From: Flavobacterium sp. GT3R68
GTDB lineage: Bacteria > Bacteroidota > Bacteroidia > Flavobacteriales > Flavobacteriaceae
NCBI RefSeq assembly: GCF_007109225.1
Contig: NZ_VJZK01000006.1
Coordinates: 1 to 64,000, forward strand
Direction of reading: 5' to 3'
DNA: 64,000 nt
In this document: positions 8,401-16,126 of the stretch, in pieces
Layout of the letters: every line of letters starts with the position of its first letter
Numbering within the stretch: the stretch's first letter is position 1
The notes under the pieces: generated by a model
What the model was told of the DNA's origin: nothing
Database searches by the model: none
Seen by the model: the letters and a program-made list of their open reading frames with translations, nothing else
Made by a program: the position numbers and the translations under genes

Positions 8401-10584
8401 ATGAGAAATTATTTGTTATTACTGACTATTTTTTGCGGAATAAATTCTGCTTTTAGTCAAAATACATTCAAAACAATATTAAAAAACAGCATTACAAACC
8501 AAAAAATTAATGGTGCAAATGTTATAATAAAAGGAACTCAAATTGGTGCAAGTTCTAACGAAAATGGAGAAATTGAAATCTCAAATGTCCCAAATGGAAA
8601 ACAGATTTTTCTATTTTCTTTTATTGGTTACAGAACTTTAGAAATTGAAATTGATTTTCCGCAAACTGTATTAATTGAAACAATTTTATTGCAAGAAGGA
8701 GACAGCCAAGAATTGGAAGAAGTCGTTGTTCAAGGAACAAGAAGCAACCGAACTTTGTCTAAAATCCCAACTCGTGTAGAAGTTTTAACTGAAGAAATAG
8801 ATGAAGCCGCAACGATGGATCCGAGTAAAGTTGCCCATCTGTTGACACACAGTACAGGAATTCAAGTTCAGCAAACATCGGCTACGAGCAATACAGCAAA
8901 CGTAAGAATTCAAGGACTTGACGGACGATATACGCAAATGCTAAAAGACGGTTTTCCATTGTATGGTGGTTTTTCTGGAAGTTTGAGTATTATGCAAATT
9001 CCACCTTTAGATTTGCGACAAATTGAGTATATAAAGGGTTCGGCTTCTACACTATATGGAGGCGGAGCAATTGCAGGTTTAATCAATTTAATTTCAAAAG
9101 AACCAACAAGTGAAGAAACAATCTTACATTTAAATGGCTCACATATTGGTGCATTTGATGTAAATATGTTTACTAGTAAAAAGTACAAAAAAATTGGTTT
9201 TACACTTTTGGCACAACGAAATGCACACAAAGCATTTGACGCTGACAAAGATGGGTTTACTGATATGCCGGAATTGGTAAAGTTTAATTTCAATCCAAAA
9301 TTAGTTTTTTACTTAAACAAAAAAACTAATTTAAGCGTTGGCGGAACTTTTACAACCGAGAAAAGACAAGGTGGCGATACTAAATTATTAAAAGACGAAA
9401 CTGCTACAAGTTCAAATTTTTACAAAGAAAAAAACGAAGTTAGCCGAATTACCACACAAACCAAATTAGAACACAAAGTAACTGAAAACAAAACAATTGC
9501 ATTCAGAAATTCATTTAATGTGTTTGATAGAAGTTTGTTTATTACACCCAATTTTATTGATGGAGAATACAAGTTTGCTGGAAAACAGTTATCATCATTT
9601 TCTGAAATGTCGTATTTGTACAAAAAAAATAAAAATTCATTAATTACGGGTTTAAATTTCTATACAGACGATTTTAAGGAAACGCCATTACAAAGTGCCA
9701 ATTTGAGAAATGAAAATTATCAAACTCTTGGAGGTTTTTCGAATTATACGTTTGATATTGGCGAAAAAGTATCCTTAGAAACTGGATTAAGAGCAGATTA
9801 TGTTTTTAACGAAAAACTTTATTTATTGCCAAGAGCATCAGCACTTTTCAAATGGACAAACAAATTAACAACTAGAATTGGTGGCGGTTTAGGTTACCGA
9901 AATGCAAGTATTTTTAATCAAGAAGCAGAATTGTTGGGTTACAAAAATGTTTTAGCCATAAACAGAAATACTACAAAAGCAGAGCAATCGTATGGAGGAA
10001 ATGCTGATATTAGTTATAAATTAAACTTTGGTAACAAAATGTTTATCAACTTTAACCAAATGTTTTTTTACACTTATCTTGACAAACCTTTGGTTTTACA
10101 AAACAGTGGTTCAAATTTTGAATTTAAAAATGCAAACGGTTACACAAAAAGTGTAGGGACCGAAACGTTTTTTAAATTCGGTTTTAGTGATTTTGTACTA
10201 TTCATTGGTTACACCTTTACTGACGCAACAAATCATTTCAGCGGAACAAAATCGAATGTTACATTAACACCAAAACATAGTTTGAAAGGCGATTTATTAT
10301 ATGTTTTACCAGGAAAATGGAGAATTGGAGTTGATTATGAACTAAAAAGTAGCCAAACTTTAAGCAACGGAAACCAAACCAAATCGTTTTGGACTTACGG
10401 AGCAGTTGTAGAACATTATTGGAAAAACTTTACGTTTTTTGGAAATGTAGAAAACATATTTGATTATCGACAAACAAGACAAGAAAGTCTAATTTCTGGA
10501 CCAAACAACACTCCACAATTCACAGAAGTTTGGGCACCATTAGACGGATTTGTATTTAACTTTGGAATAAAAATTAAATTGTAA
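8401..10584 (+). CDS. cassette 7: TonB-dependent outer-membrane receptor
   Basis: 727 residues with a cleavable signal (ending SAFSQ, about residue 20). A carboxypeptidase-regulatory-like domain follows (about 21-100, with ITNQKINGANVIIKGTQIGA and SFIGYRTLEI), then a TonB plug (about 115-230, with NVRIQGLDGRYTQMLKDGFP and GSASTLYGGGAIAGLINLIS), and a 22-stranded barrel ending in an aromatic-poor strand FNFGIKIKL. It takes up scarce ligands through the outer membrane using TonB energy. The His-rich partner suggests a metal or metal complex. The gene is complete and has no SusD partner. The whole 2.8 kb cassette is bounded by GTTACCTGCT and AGCAGGTAAC, exactly complementary, so it moved as one unit. 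Confidence 0.9.
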   Translation: MRNYLLLLTIFCGINSAFSQNTFKTILKNSITNQKINGANVIIKGTQIGASSNENGEIEISNVPNGKQIFLFSFIGYRTLEIEIDFPQTVLIETILLQEGDSQELEEVVVQGTRSNRTLSKIPTRVEVLTEEIDEAATMDPSKVAHLLTHSTGIQVQQTSATSNTANVRIQGLDGRYTQMLKDGFPLYGGFSGSLSIMQIPPLDLRQIEYIKGSASTLYGGGAIAGLINLISKEPTSEETILHLNGSHIGAFDVNMFTSKKYKKIGFTLLAQRNAHKAFDADKDGFTDMPELVKFNFNPKLVFYLNKKTNLSVGGTFTTEKRQGGDTKLLKDETATSSNFYKEKNEVSRITTQTKLEHKVTENKTIAFRNSFNVFDRSLFITPNFIDGEYKFAGKQLSSFSEMSYLYKKNKNSLITGLNFYTDDFKETPLQSANLRNENYQTLGGFSNYTFDIGEKVSLETGLRADYVFNEKLYLLPRASALFKWTNKLTTRIGGGLGYRNASIFNQEAELLGYKNVLAINRNTTKAEQSYGGNADISYKLNFGNKMFINFNQMFFYTYLDKPLVLQNSGSNFEFKNANGYTKSVGTETFFKFGFSDFVLFIGYTFTDATNHFSGTKSNVTLTPKHSLKGDLLYVLPGKWRIGVDYELKSSQTLSNGNQTKSFWTYGAVVEHYWKNFTFFGNVENIFDYRQTRQESLISGPNNTPQFTEVWAPLDGFVFNFGIKIKL

Positions 10585-10608
10585 AAAAGAAATAAAGCCC
10601 ATAAAACC

Positions 10609-10718
10609 AGCAGGTAACAGCGGTTTTGCGCTATTGCGGTTTTTGGGCTTAATTTAAAGTTTGTTTTATATCTTTGAAGTCAGTGCTTAACCGAAAGTTT
10701 CGGCTTCTTTAATTGCTG
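10609..10718 (+). repeat. attC-like site 7 (truncated, divergent arms)
   Basis: The left box AGCAGGTAAC (10609-10618) matches the start of cassette 7. The left arm continues AGCGGTTTTGCGCTATTGCGG, a third arm type, but the matching right arm and GTT junction are missing; the DNA runs into the next site. Confidence 0.6.
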
Positions 10719-10854
10719 CAGTTAACATCGGTTTGCATCAATGGCTTATTTCGGGTTTCTTTAGAAAATACGCTGATAATTCAAAGTTTGGTTTATATTT
10801 GTGATTGTTCGGTGATGTTCACGCCACTGAGGCAAGCCACCGGACGTTAGCAGC
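10719..10854 (+). repeat. attC-like site 8
   Basis: The left box is CAGTTAAC (10719-10726); the arms are CGGTTTGCATCAATGGC and GCCACTGAGGCAAGCCACC; the right box GTTAGCAGC (10846-10854) opens the next cassette. TATATTTG at 10794-10801. Its tandem position behind truncated site 7 suggests that the gene once between them has been lost. Confidence 0.78.
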
Positions 10855-10930
10855 AAATGTAAAAGCATTAGGAGAATTCAATAACCTAACGCAACAAATT
10901 ATAAAAACAATCATTTCCTATAAAAAAATT

Positions 10931-11497
10931 ATGAAACCAAAAAGTATTTGCTTAATCGGATTGTTATTTTTTGTTCTGAGCTATATTATGTTTTCCCAAG
11001 GTTCTAAATTAGCATATTTTCAAAAACCTATAGATTTTGCACATTGGTTTAACTTAATTGGAGCAATATTGCTAATTTCATTTAATAAAGTATTTCCAAA
11101 GAATAATCTTCATTCTGTAGCTTCTTTTTTAACAACTTTAGGAGTTATTGCCCATATAGGTCTTTGCACTATTGACTTTATAATGTGGAGTTTTGGGAAT
11201 GATGATATCGCCAGAACGGAATTAAGTAAACATATCAGCAATACTCCATCTATTTTATACCCTTTTATCATTATTGGACCATCTTTGCTCTTTATAGGAT
11301 TAGCAGTACATGCATCAAATTTTATCAAAACCCATCCTATAAGCTCGTTAATGGTTATAGTAGGAGCTCCCGCGGTAGGCTTTTCATTTTTTATATTGAA
11401 AAATGGAGTATCTATGGTTTTAAGCTGTGTGCTTTTTGCTCTGGGGTTAATTTTACTTCTTTACGGTAATGAAAAACAGAAAATAGTAACTGAATAA
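10931..11497 (+). CDS. cassette 8: multi-pass membrane protein
   Basis: 188 residues from the ATG at 10931 (MKPKSICLIGLLFFVLSYI). A longer frame opens at 10805 but its extra codons lie inside the attC-like site and are not credible. About six hydrophobic segments cover nearly the whole protein, with short loops (SFGNDDIARTELSKHISNT in the middle). No family recognised. Sole gene of its cassette, whose ends GTTAGCAGC and GCTGCTAAC are exactly complementary. Confidence 0.7.
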   Translation: MKPKSICLIGLLFFVLSYIMFSQGSKLAYFQKPIDFAHWFNLIGAILLISFNKVFPKNNLHSVASFLTTLGVIAHIGLCTIDFIMWSFGNDDIARTELSKHISNTPSILYPFIIIGPSLLFIGLAVHASNFIKTHPISSLMVIVGAPAVGFSFFILKNGVSMVLSCVLFALGLILLLYGNEKQKIVTE

Positions 11498-11503
11498 AAG
11501 CCA

Positions 11504-11520
11504 GCTGCTAACAGCGGTAA
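11504..11520 (+). repeat. attC-like site 9 (remnant)
   Basis: Only GCTGCTAAC and the first bases of the left arm (AGCGGTAA) remain; the rest of the repeat is absent and the next gene starts 21 nt later. A deletion has fused two cassettes here. Confidence 0.6.
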
Positions 11521-11541
11521 GCTTAAAAAAAAGATAGAATT

Positions 11542-12150
11542 ATGAATAACAATTGGATTAATCATCCTATAATAATAAAAGGAGATGAAATTGAATTACT
11601 CCCTTTAGAGAAAGAACATTTAGAAGATTTATTTCTTGCTGCTTCTAATAAAGAAATATGGGAACTAACATCTGTAGACTATTCCGTTGAAGAAATATTT
11701 TATCCGAATTTAAACAATGCAATGAATGACAGAGAAAAAGGAACAGTATATCCTTTCGTTATAGTTCACAAACATTCCAATAAAATTATTGGAACCACAA
11801 GATTTCTTGAAATATATCCTAATGATAAAAAAATAGAAATAGGCGTAACATGGATAATGAAAGAATATTGGGGAACAACTGTAAACCTAGAATGTAAATT
11901 ATTATTACTCAACTATTGTTTCGAAACTTTAAAAACTAACAGAGTTCAATTTAGAGCTAAAGAGAATAATTTACGCTCAAGAAAAGCAATTGAAAAAATA
12001 GGAGGGTTATTTGAAGGAATTTTGAGAAAAGATAAAATAGAACTGAATGGAGAACCTAGGAATACTGCTTTTTATAGTATTCTGGATAGTGATTGGGAAA
12101 ATGCAAAACAAAGTATTAAAAAACAAATTAAGATAAAAGCCTGCCGCTAA
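11542..12150 (+). CDS. cassette 9: GNAT acetyltransferase (RimJ/RimL type)
   Basis: 202 residues matching the Acetyltransf_3 pattern: N-terminal GDEIELLPLEKEHLEDLF, the mid region KIIGTTRFLEI, IEIGVTWIMKEYWGT in the acetyl-CoA-binding turn, and C-terminal NRVQFRAKENNLRSRKAIEKIGG with FEGILRKD. Such enzymes move acetyl from acetyl-CoA to amino groups of proteins or small molecules; the substrate is unknown. Acetyltransferases are common integron cargo. The last codons run into the next attC-like site. The left attC of this cassette is truncated, so its original left end is lost. Confidence 0.85.
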   Translation: MNNNWINHPIIIKGDEIELLPLEKEHLEDLFLAASNKEIWELTSVDYSVEEIFYPNLNNAMNDREKGTVYPFVIVHKHSNKIIGTTRFLEIYPNDKKIEIGVTWIMKEYWGTTVNLECKLLLLNYCFETLKTNRVQFRAKENNLRSRKAIEKIGGLFEGILRKDKIELNGEPRNTAFYSILDSDWENAKQSIKKQIKIKACR

Positions 12151-12270
12151 CAGCGGTTTGGATTAATGGCTTAATTTCGGGATTCTGTAGAAATTACTCC
12201 GATAATTTAAAGTTTGGTTTAATATTGCAATTGTTCGGTGACATTTAAGCTACTGAATGCAAGTTAGCGG
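12144..12270 (+). repeat. attC-like site 10
   Basis: The left box CCGCTAAC (12144-12151) and right box GTTAGCGG (12263-12270) are exact complements of each other. The arms are diverged (GGTTTGGATTAATGGC; AAGCTACTGAATGCAA), and the CCGGAC spacer before GTT is missing. Confidence 0.68.
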
Positions 12271-12365
12271 TCATTGTATAGACCTATCAAAACAGATTTA
12301 AACAACATAAATGAGCGCCAATTAAATTGCAAATATTCTTTATTTTCAAAACTAACTAAATAGAT

Positions 12366-12797
12366 ATGTTAAAACTTGGTGGATACATAAATATTCTAAT
12401 TGCAATCGGACATATCGTTGGATTATTGTGGGCTGACAAAATGTTTGAAGTAACAGGAATAGGAAGTGAAATGACTGAACTTGCACAAAATCATTCTTCA
12501 TTACCCTATTTATTGACAGTTTTTGTATCCATCATTTTTTTTATATTTGGTCTATATGGACTTTCGGCAGATAATAAATTCAGGAATTTACCATTCTTAA
12601 AACCTGTAATATTTTTAATCGCAGCAATATATTTATTACGAGGACTTGGTGAGTTGATAGTCGACAACATCCAAGGAACAAATTCGATAACCGAAACCAT
12701 ATATTCTCTATTTGCATTAATAATTGGACTTTTGTTTCTAATTGGTGGACTTAAAAAATGGAATTTGGCAACAAACAAAGAAATAACGAACCCCTAA
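12366..12797 (+). CDS. cassette 10: small four-helix membrane protein
   Basis: 143 residues with four membrane segments (about residues 5-22, 50-67, 75-95 and 115-133), the usual size of many small Bacteroidota inner-membrane proteins of unknown function. Its stop codon lies inside the degenerate last attC-like remnant. Last cassette of the array. Confidence 0.65.
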   Translation: MLKLGGYINILIAIGHIVGLLWADKMFEVTGIGSEMTELAQNHSSLPYLLTVFVSIIFFIFGLYGLSADNKFRNLPFLKPVIFLIAAIYLLRGLGELIVDNIQGTNSITETIYSLFALIIGLLFLIGGLKKWNLATNKEITNP

Positions 12798-12860
12798 GCG
12801 TTTTGCATCAATAATTTAAATTCTCTGTTTCTTAGAAATATTCTGATAGCTGTTTTTGAT
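12790..12860 (+). repeat. attC-like site 11 (degenerate, end of array)
   Basis: ACCCCTAAGCGTTTTGCATC followed by TTCTCTGTTTCTTAGAAATA and TTCTGATAGC parallels the left arm and conserved middle block of the intact sites, with several substitutions and no right arm. It marks the end of the array. Confidence 0.5.
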
Positions 12861-12865
12861 TGATC

Positions 12866-12897
12866 TTGACACAATTATTGTTTATTTGCTATCTTAG
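12866..12897 (+). promoter_or_regulatory. promoter of the DUF4256 gene
   Basis: TTG at 12866-12868 and TATCTTAG at 12890-12897 with 21 nt between, close to the Bacteroidota -33/-7 arrangement. It lies 34 nt upstream of the ATG at 12932, which supports that start over the longer frame opening at 12860. Confidence 0.6.
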
Positions 12898-12931
12898 TTT
12901 CTGCATAGCCAATCAAAATAACTCTATCACC

Positions 12932-13495
12932 ATGGAAATTAAAAAGGAATTATCCGCAGAACAACGCGAAGAACTACTTAAAGTATTAAAAGTCCGTTTT
13001 GAAAAAAACATGAATCGCCATAAAGGCCTTGACTGGGAGAAAGTACTGGCGAAGCTGGAAATCAATGCAGAAAAACTGTGGTCCCTCTATGAAATGGAAA
13101 GAACTGGTGGAGAGCCGGATGTTACAGGTCATGATAAAACGACAGATCAATACATTTTTTATGATTGTGCATCCGAAAGTCCCAAAGGGCGAAGAAGTAT
13201 TTGCTATGATCGTGAGGCGTTGGAATCCAGGAAAGAACATAAACCGGCAAACAGTGCTATCGACATGGCTGCTGCTATGGGCATTGAACTTTTAACCGAA
13301 CAACAATATAGGGAGTTGCAGCAACTTGAAAATTTCGACACGAAAACATCCAGCTGGGTGAAAACCCCTTCTGAAATTAGAAAACTCGGCGGAGCCCTCT
13401 TTTGCGATTTCCGGTATAATACCGTCTTCCTATATCACAACGGGGCAGAATCTTATTATGCTGCGCGGGCATTCCGTGGTTCGTTACAGATTTAA
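12932..13495 (+). CDS. DUF4256 family protein
   Basis: 187 residues starting MEIKKELSAEQREELL. The family pattern is clear: LKVRFEKNMNRHKGLDWEKV, LYEMERTGGEPDVTG, YIFYDCASESPKGRRS, and NSAIDMAAAMGIELLTEQQY, ending GGALFCDFRYNTVFLYHNGA. DUF4256 proteins are small soluble bacterial proteins without a known function. The start was placed at the ATG after the promoter. It stands alone just outside the cassette array. Confidence 0.85.
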   Translation: MEIKKELSAEQREELLKVLKVRFEKNMNRHKGLDWEKVLAKLEINAEKLWSLYEMERTGGEPDVTGHDKTTDQYIFYDCASESPKGRRSICYDREALESRKEHKPANSAIDMAAAMGIELLTEQQYRELQQLENFDTKTSSWVKTPSEIRKLGGALFCDFRYNTVFLYHNGAESYYAARAFRGSLQI

Positions 13496-13598
13496 ACTAT
13501 ATTAGCTTTCAAAAATCATCTTATTTTTCCTATCTTCGTGTCGGCAAAAAAAAGCCTGCCTCCCACTCTGCTTGGGATAGTACCAAGACTATGAAATA

Positions 13599-14678
13599 AT
13601 GCAACAACGTATAATAGGTTTTGATTTAGCGCGGGCATATGCAATCTTCGGAATGTTCATTGTCAATTTTAATTTCAGCTTTGGTTCTATAATGACACCA
13701 AATGAACCTATTGGTCATTTCTTAAATATTTTTACAGGAAACTCCACCGCAATTTTTATCATTTGTGCCGGTATGGGCGTCTCACTAATGACAAGCAAAA
13801 ATGGATATAGCAAAGAAGATAAAGCACTATTGAAATCCAAAATATTGAAACGTTCCCTGTTCTTGTTTACTTTGGGTTTGTTACTCTATAATTGGTGGTC
13901 TGGGGATATTTTACATTTTTATGGCGGCTATATGCATTTGGCAGCGTTTTTACTTTTTGTACCCAAACGTTACTACTTATGGATAGCAGTTGCTACCATT
14001 ATCATCTTTCATATACTGTTGTTCCTTATTCCAATTGAAACAAGTTGGGACTTTACCACTTTTAAATACCGGGACTTTTGGACACCAATCGGTTTTTTAA
14101 GAAACACTTTTTTTAACGGTTGGAATTCCATGTTTCCATGGCTATCCTACTTTTTAGTGGGTATGTGGTTAGGGAAACTAAATTGGAATGACAAATTCAT
14201 TCGACAAAATATTTTTCTTGTCGGACTTTTTATTTTTTTTCTTTTTCAATTGATCCGATTTTTAGCAGGACAACAGTATTTTAGCCCGTTCTGGAGCGAT
14301 TATATTATGGCTGAGTATTTCCCTCCGTACTTGCCGTTCATAATGTTAACAATGGGTTTTGCCTTAATGGTAATTTCATTTTGCATGTATATCGGAGAAC
14401 TATTTTCGGAAAGCCGATTCATTTTAGCATTGCAAAAAACAGGACAAATGACATTGTCACACTATATAATTCACCTGACGATTGGAATGGTACTTTTAGC
14501 CAAGTTAACCAACAAAAATTATACAGGTTTATTGGAGGACGAAAAGCCGACTTTACCGATTTACATTTTAGGCTATTCCATTTTATTCTATGTTTTTACT
14601 GTTTTGTTCAGCGTGGCATGGAGTGAACGTTTTAAAAATGGACCGCTCGAAACTGTAATAAGGAAAATAAGCAATTAA
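13599..14678 (+). CDS. DUF418/acyltransferase-like membrane protein
   Basis: 359 residues with about ten membrane segments. The N-terminus IIGFDLARAYAIFGMFIVNF and the C-terminal GQMTLSHYIIHLTIGMVLL are the signatures of the DUF418/DUF1624 membrane family, related to heparan-alpha-glucosaminide acetyltransferase-like and acyltransferase-3-like proteins. Likely an inner-membrane acyl-transfer enzyme or transporter; the substrate is unknown. Stop to the next ATG is 36 nt, so it may share a transcript with the peptidase gene downstream. Confidence 0.8.
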   Translation: MQQRIIGFDLARAYAIFGMFIVNFNFSFGSIMTPNEPIGHFLNIFTGNSTAIFIICAGMGVSLMTSKNGYSKEDKALLKSKILKRSLFLFTLGLLLYNWWSGDILHFYGGYMHLAAFLLFVPKRYYLWIAVATIIIFHILLFLIPIETSWDFTTFKYRDFWTPIGFLRNTFFNGWNSMFPWLSYFLVGMWLGKLNWNDKFIRQNIFLVGLFIFFLFQLIRFLAGQQYFSPFWSDYIMAEYFPPYLPFIMLTMGFALMVISFCMYIGELFSESRFILALQKTGQMTLSHYIIHLTIGMVLLAKLTNKNYTGLLEDEKPTLPIYILGYSILFYVFTVLFSVAWSERFKNGPLETVIRKISN

Positions 14679-14714
14679 AATTTCAAATAAAATCAATCAC
14701 TAAAACCAACATTT

Positions 14715-15506
14715 ATGCCAGCAGGAGGAAGAGTAACAGGTAGAATACTAAATTGTGTTCCCTCATTTGATAAAGAAAACGATTGGACACTCGATAAGGC
14801 AATCCTTGAGGGGTTAGTAAAAACTGACTTTCCTGAAACTTTTGATTTGCGTGAAGACTGGTGGGAAATCGGAGACCAGCTCGATACCTCCTCTTGCGTG
14901 GGTTGGGCTTCTACACATGGAATGCTAAGATGGCATCTTGTTAAAGAAAACCGCATCAGTAAAGAAGACCAACTATCATCATGGCTGACATGGATGGCTG
15001 CCAAAGAAACAGACGAGGATACCACTACAACTTCCCAAGACATCAGCTCCGGAGTGTGCCTGAAAGCGGCTCTGGACGTATTGCGGAAATATGGTGCCGT
15101 ACACGAAAAGGAGCTTCCTTTGAATCCGGAAGAATTCAATGTCAAATTCAAAACACCCGAATTCAGCAATCTGGCTGCACAGATGAAGATTAAAGGGTAC
15201 TACAGAGTAATCAACAATGACGACTGTAACGTGGATTACCTGCGTATGTGGATTTCAAGCCAGGGACCTGTAATGGCTATGGTGGACATAGACAGTCAGT
15301 GGGCACGAACTGCAGAGCATAAATTTGAAGTGTATGATATAGAAAATACAAACGGTGGTCACGCAGTATCTATTGTAGGGTATACAAAAGATCATTTTAT
15401 CGTACGCAACAGCTGGGGAACCGAATTTTGCGACAATGGGTATGTATATTGTTCGAACGAATATGTAACCAAAGCATTCTGCGAGGCATATGGTATTTTG
15501 CTTTAG
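14715..15506 (+). CDS. papain-like (C1) cysteine peptidase, no signal
   Basis: 263 residues. The C1 catalytic set is visible in order: QLDTSSCVGWASTHGM with Cys61 (and the oxyanion Gln55), GGHAVSIVGY with His216, and RNSWGTEFCDNGY with Asn232. Bacterial C1 peptidases usually carry a signal and a propeptide; here the N-terminus (MPAGGRVTGRILNCVPSFD) has neither, so it is probably cytoplasmic, or released by another route. It lies between two membrane-protein genes on the same strand with gaps under 40 nt, so a small operon is likely. A peptidase fold is secure; substrate and purpose are unknown. Confidence 0.85.
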   Translation: MPAGGRVTGRILNCVPSFDKENDWTLDKAILEGLVKTDFPETFDLREDWWEIGDQLDTSSCVGWASTHGMLRWHLVKENRISKEDQLSSWLTWMAAKETDEDTTTTSQDISSGVCLKAALDVLRKYGAVHEKELPLNPEEFNVKFKTPEFSNLAAQMKIKGYYRVINNDDCNVDYLRMWISSQGPVMAMVDIDSQWARTAEHKFEVYDIENTNGGHAVSIVGYTKDHFIVRNSWGTEFCDNGYVYCSNEYVTKAFCEAYGILL

Positions 15507-15542
15507 TAACTAAAAACGCACCGGCAAAAAAACTTAAATTTT

Positions 15543-16115
15543 ATGGAAGTAGCATTTTTTATTTCGTCGCTTCTAATCGTGCTTTTTGCACTGTTGGCAT
15601 TGTTTGATGGTTTTTATTTACACATTCTGAAATACCAACTCCACAATAATCAGGCGAGTAGAAACGAACATCTTACGCATACCCTGAGAGCCATTTTATT
15701 TCCGTGCATTTTGTATTTTTTGTTTATACAACAAGACAGTAATGCCAGCTTCTATATAGGGATGTTTATAGTCATGACAGATATTATTATTTTAGGTTTC
15801 GATGCGTTTTTGGAAAAAGACAGCAGACAATTTATGGGCGGACTTCCGCGCTGGGAATATATCTTGCATCTGTTTGTAAATGGCTTTCATTTTGCTTCGA
15901 TTGCCGTATTCCTTACCCTTAAATTACAACTGACAGATACCGGAATTACAATCGTTCCCAATTTGGGGCACTACCCTGGTTATGCGATGCTGAATTTGAT
16001 TGTGAAGAATCTTTTGCCGGGAGCGATTTTAATGGCATTGATACATGTATTTGTTTCAATGCCAAAAACGGCTCTTATCTGGAATAAACTGCGGCCAAAA
16101 TTAACCTGTTGCTGA
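15543..16115 (+). CDS. multi-pass membrane protein, unknown
   Basis: 190 residues with four to five membrane segments (about residues 3-27, 48-66, 72-88, 107-127 and 151-172) and a conserved-looking cytoplasmic stretch FLEKDSRQFMGGLPRWEYILH. No family recognised. It ends RPKLTCC. It starts 36 nt after the peptidase gene and probably shares its transcript. Confidence 0.65.
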   Translation: MEVAFFISSLLIVLFALLALFDGFYLHILKYQLHNNQASRNEHLTHTLRAILFPCILYFLFIQQDSNASFYIGMFIVMTDIIILGFDAFLEKDSRQFMGGLPRWEYILHLFVNGFHFASIAVFLTLKLQLTDTGITIVPNLGHYPGYAMLNLIVKNLLPGAILMALIHVFVSMPKTALIWNKLRPKLTCC

Positions 16116-16126
16116 TTATCCATACT

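Larger units (their letters stand above)
1039..12860 (+). mobile_element. integron-like gene cassette array without integrase
   Basis: Twelve copies or remnants of an attC-like palindromic repeat alternate with short co-oriented genes. If cleavage falls between G and TT as in integrons, the cassettes run approximately 1166-1682, 1683-2320, 2321-3117, 3118-5253, 5254-7300, 7301-7863, 7864-10718, 10847-11520, 11521-12263 and 12264-12790. Junction bases differ between cassettes but pair between the two ends of the same cassette, as expected for circular excision and reinsertion. In integrons a tyrosine integrase folds single-stranded attC into a hairpin; that this array uses the same chemistry is inference. 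No integrase gene, attI site or transposase was found in the window, so it would be classed as a cluster of attC sites lacking an integrase. Confidence 0.72.

Noticed and set aside
10805..10930. N-terminal extension of the cassette 8 membrane protein
   Set aside because: The extra codons come from the attC-like site itself; the ATG at 10931 begins a normal membrane protein.
1039..12860. CRISPR array
   Set aside because: Repeats are over 100 bp, 0.4-2.7 kb apart, diverged and palindromic, with genes between them; no cas genes.
1039..12860. Insertion sequences or transposons as the source of the repeats
   Set aside because: No transposase frame, no terminal inverted repeats with target duplications, and the repeats do not bracket a common cargo.
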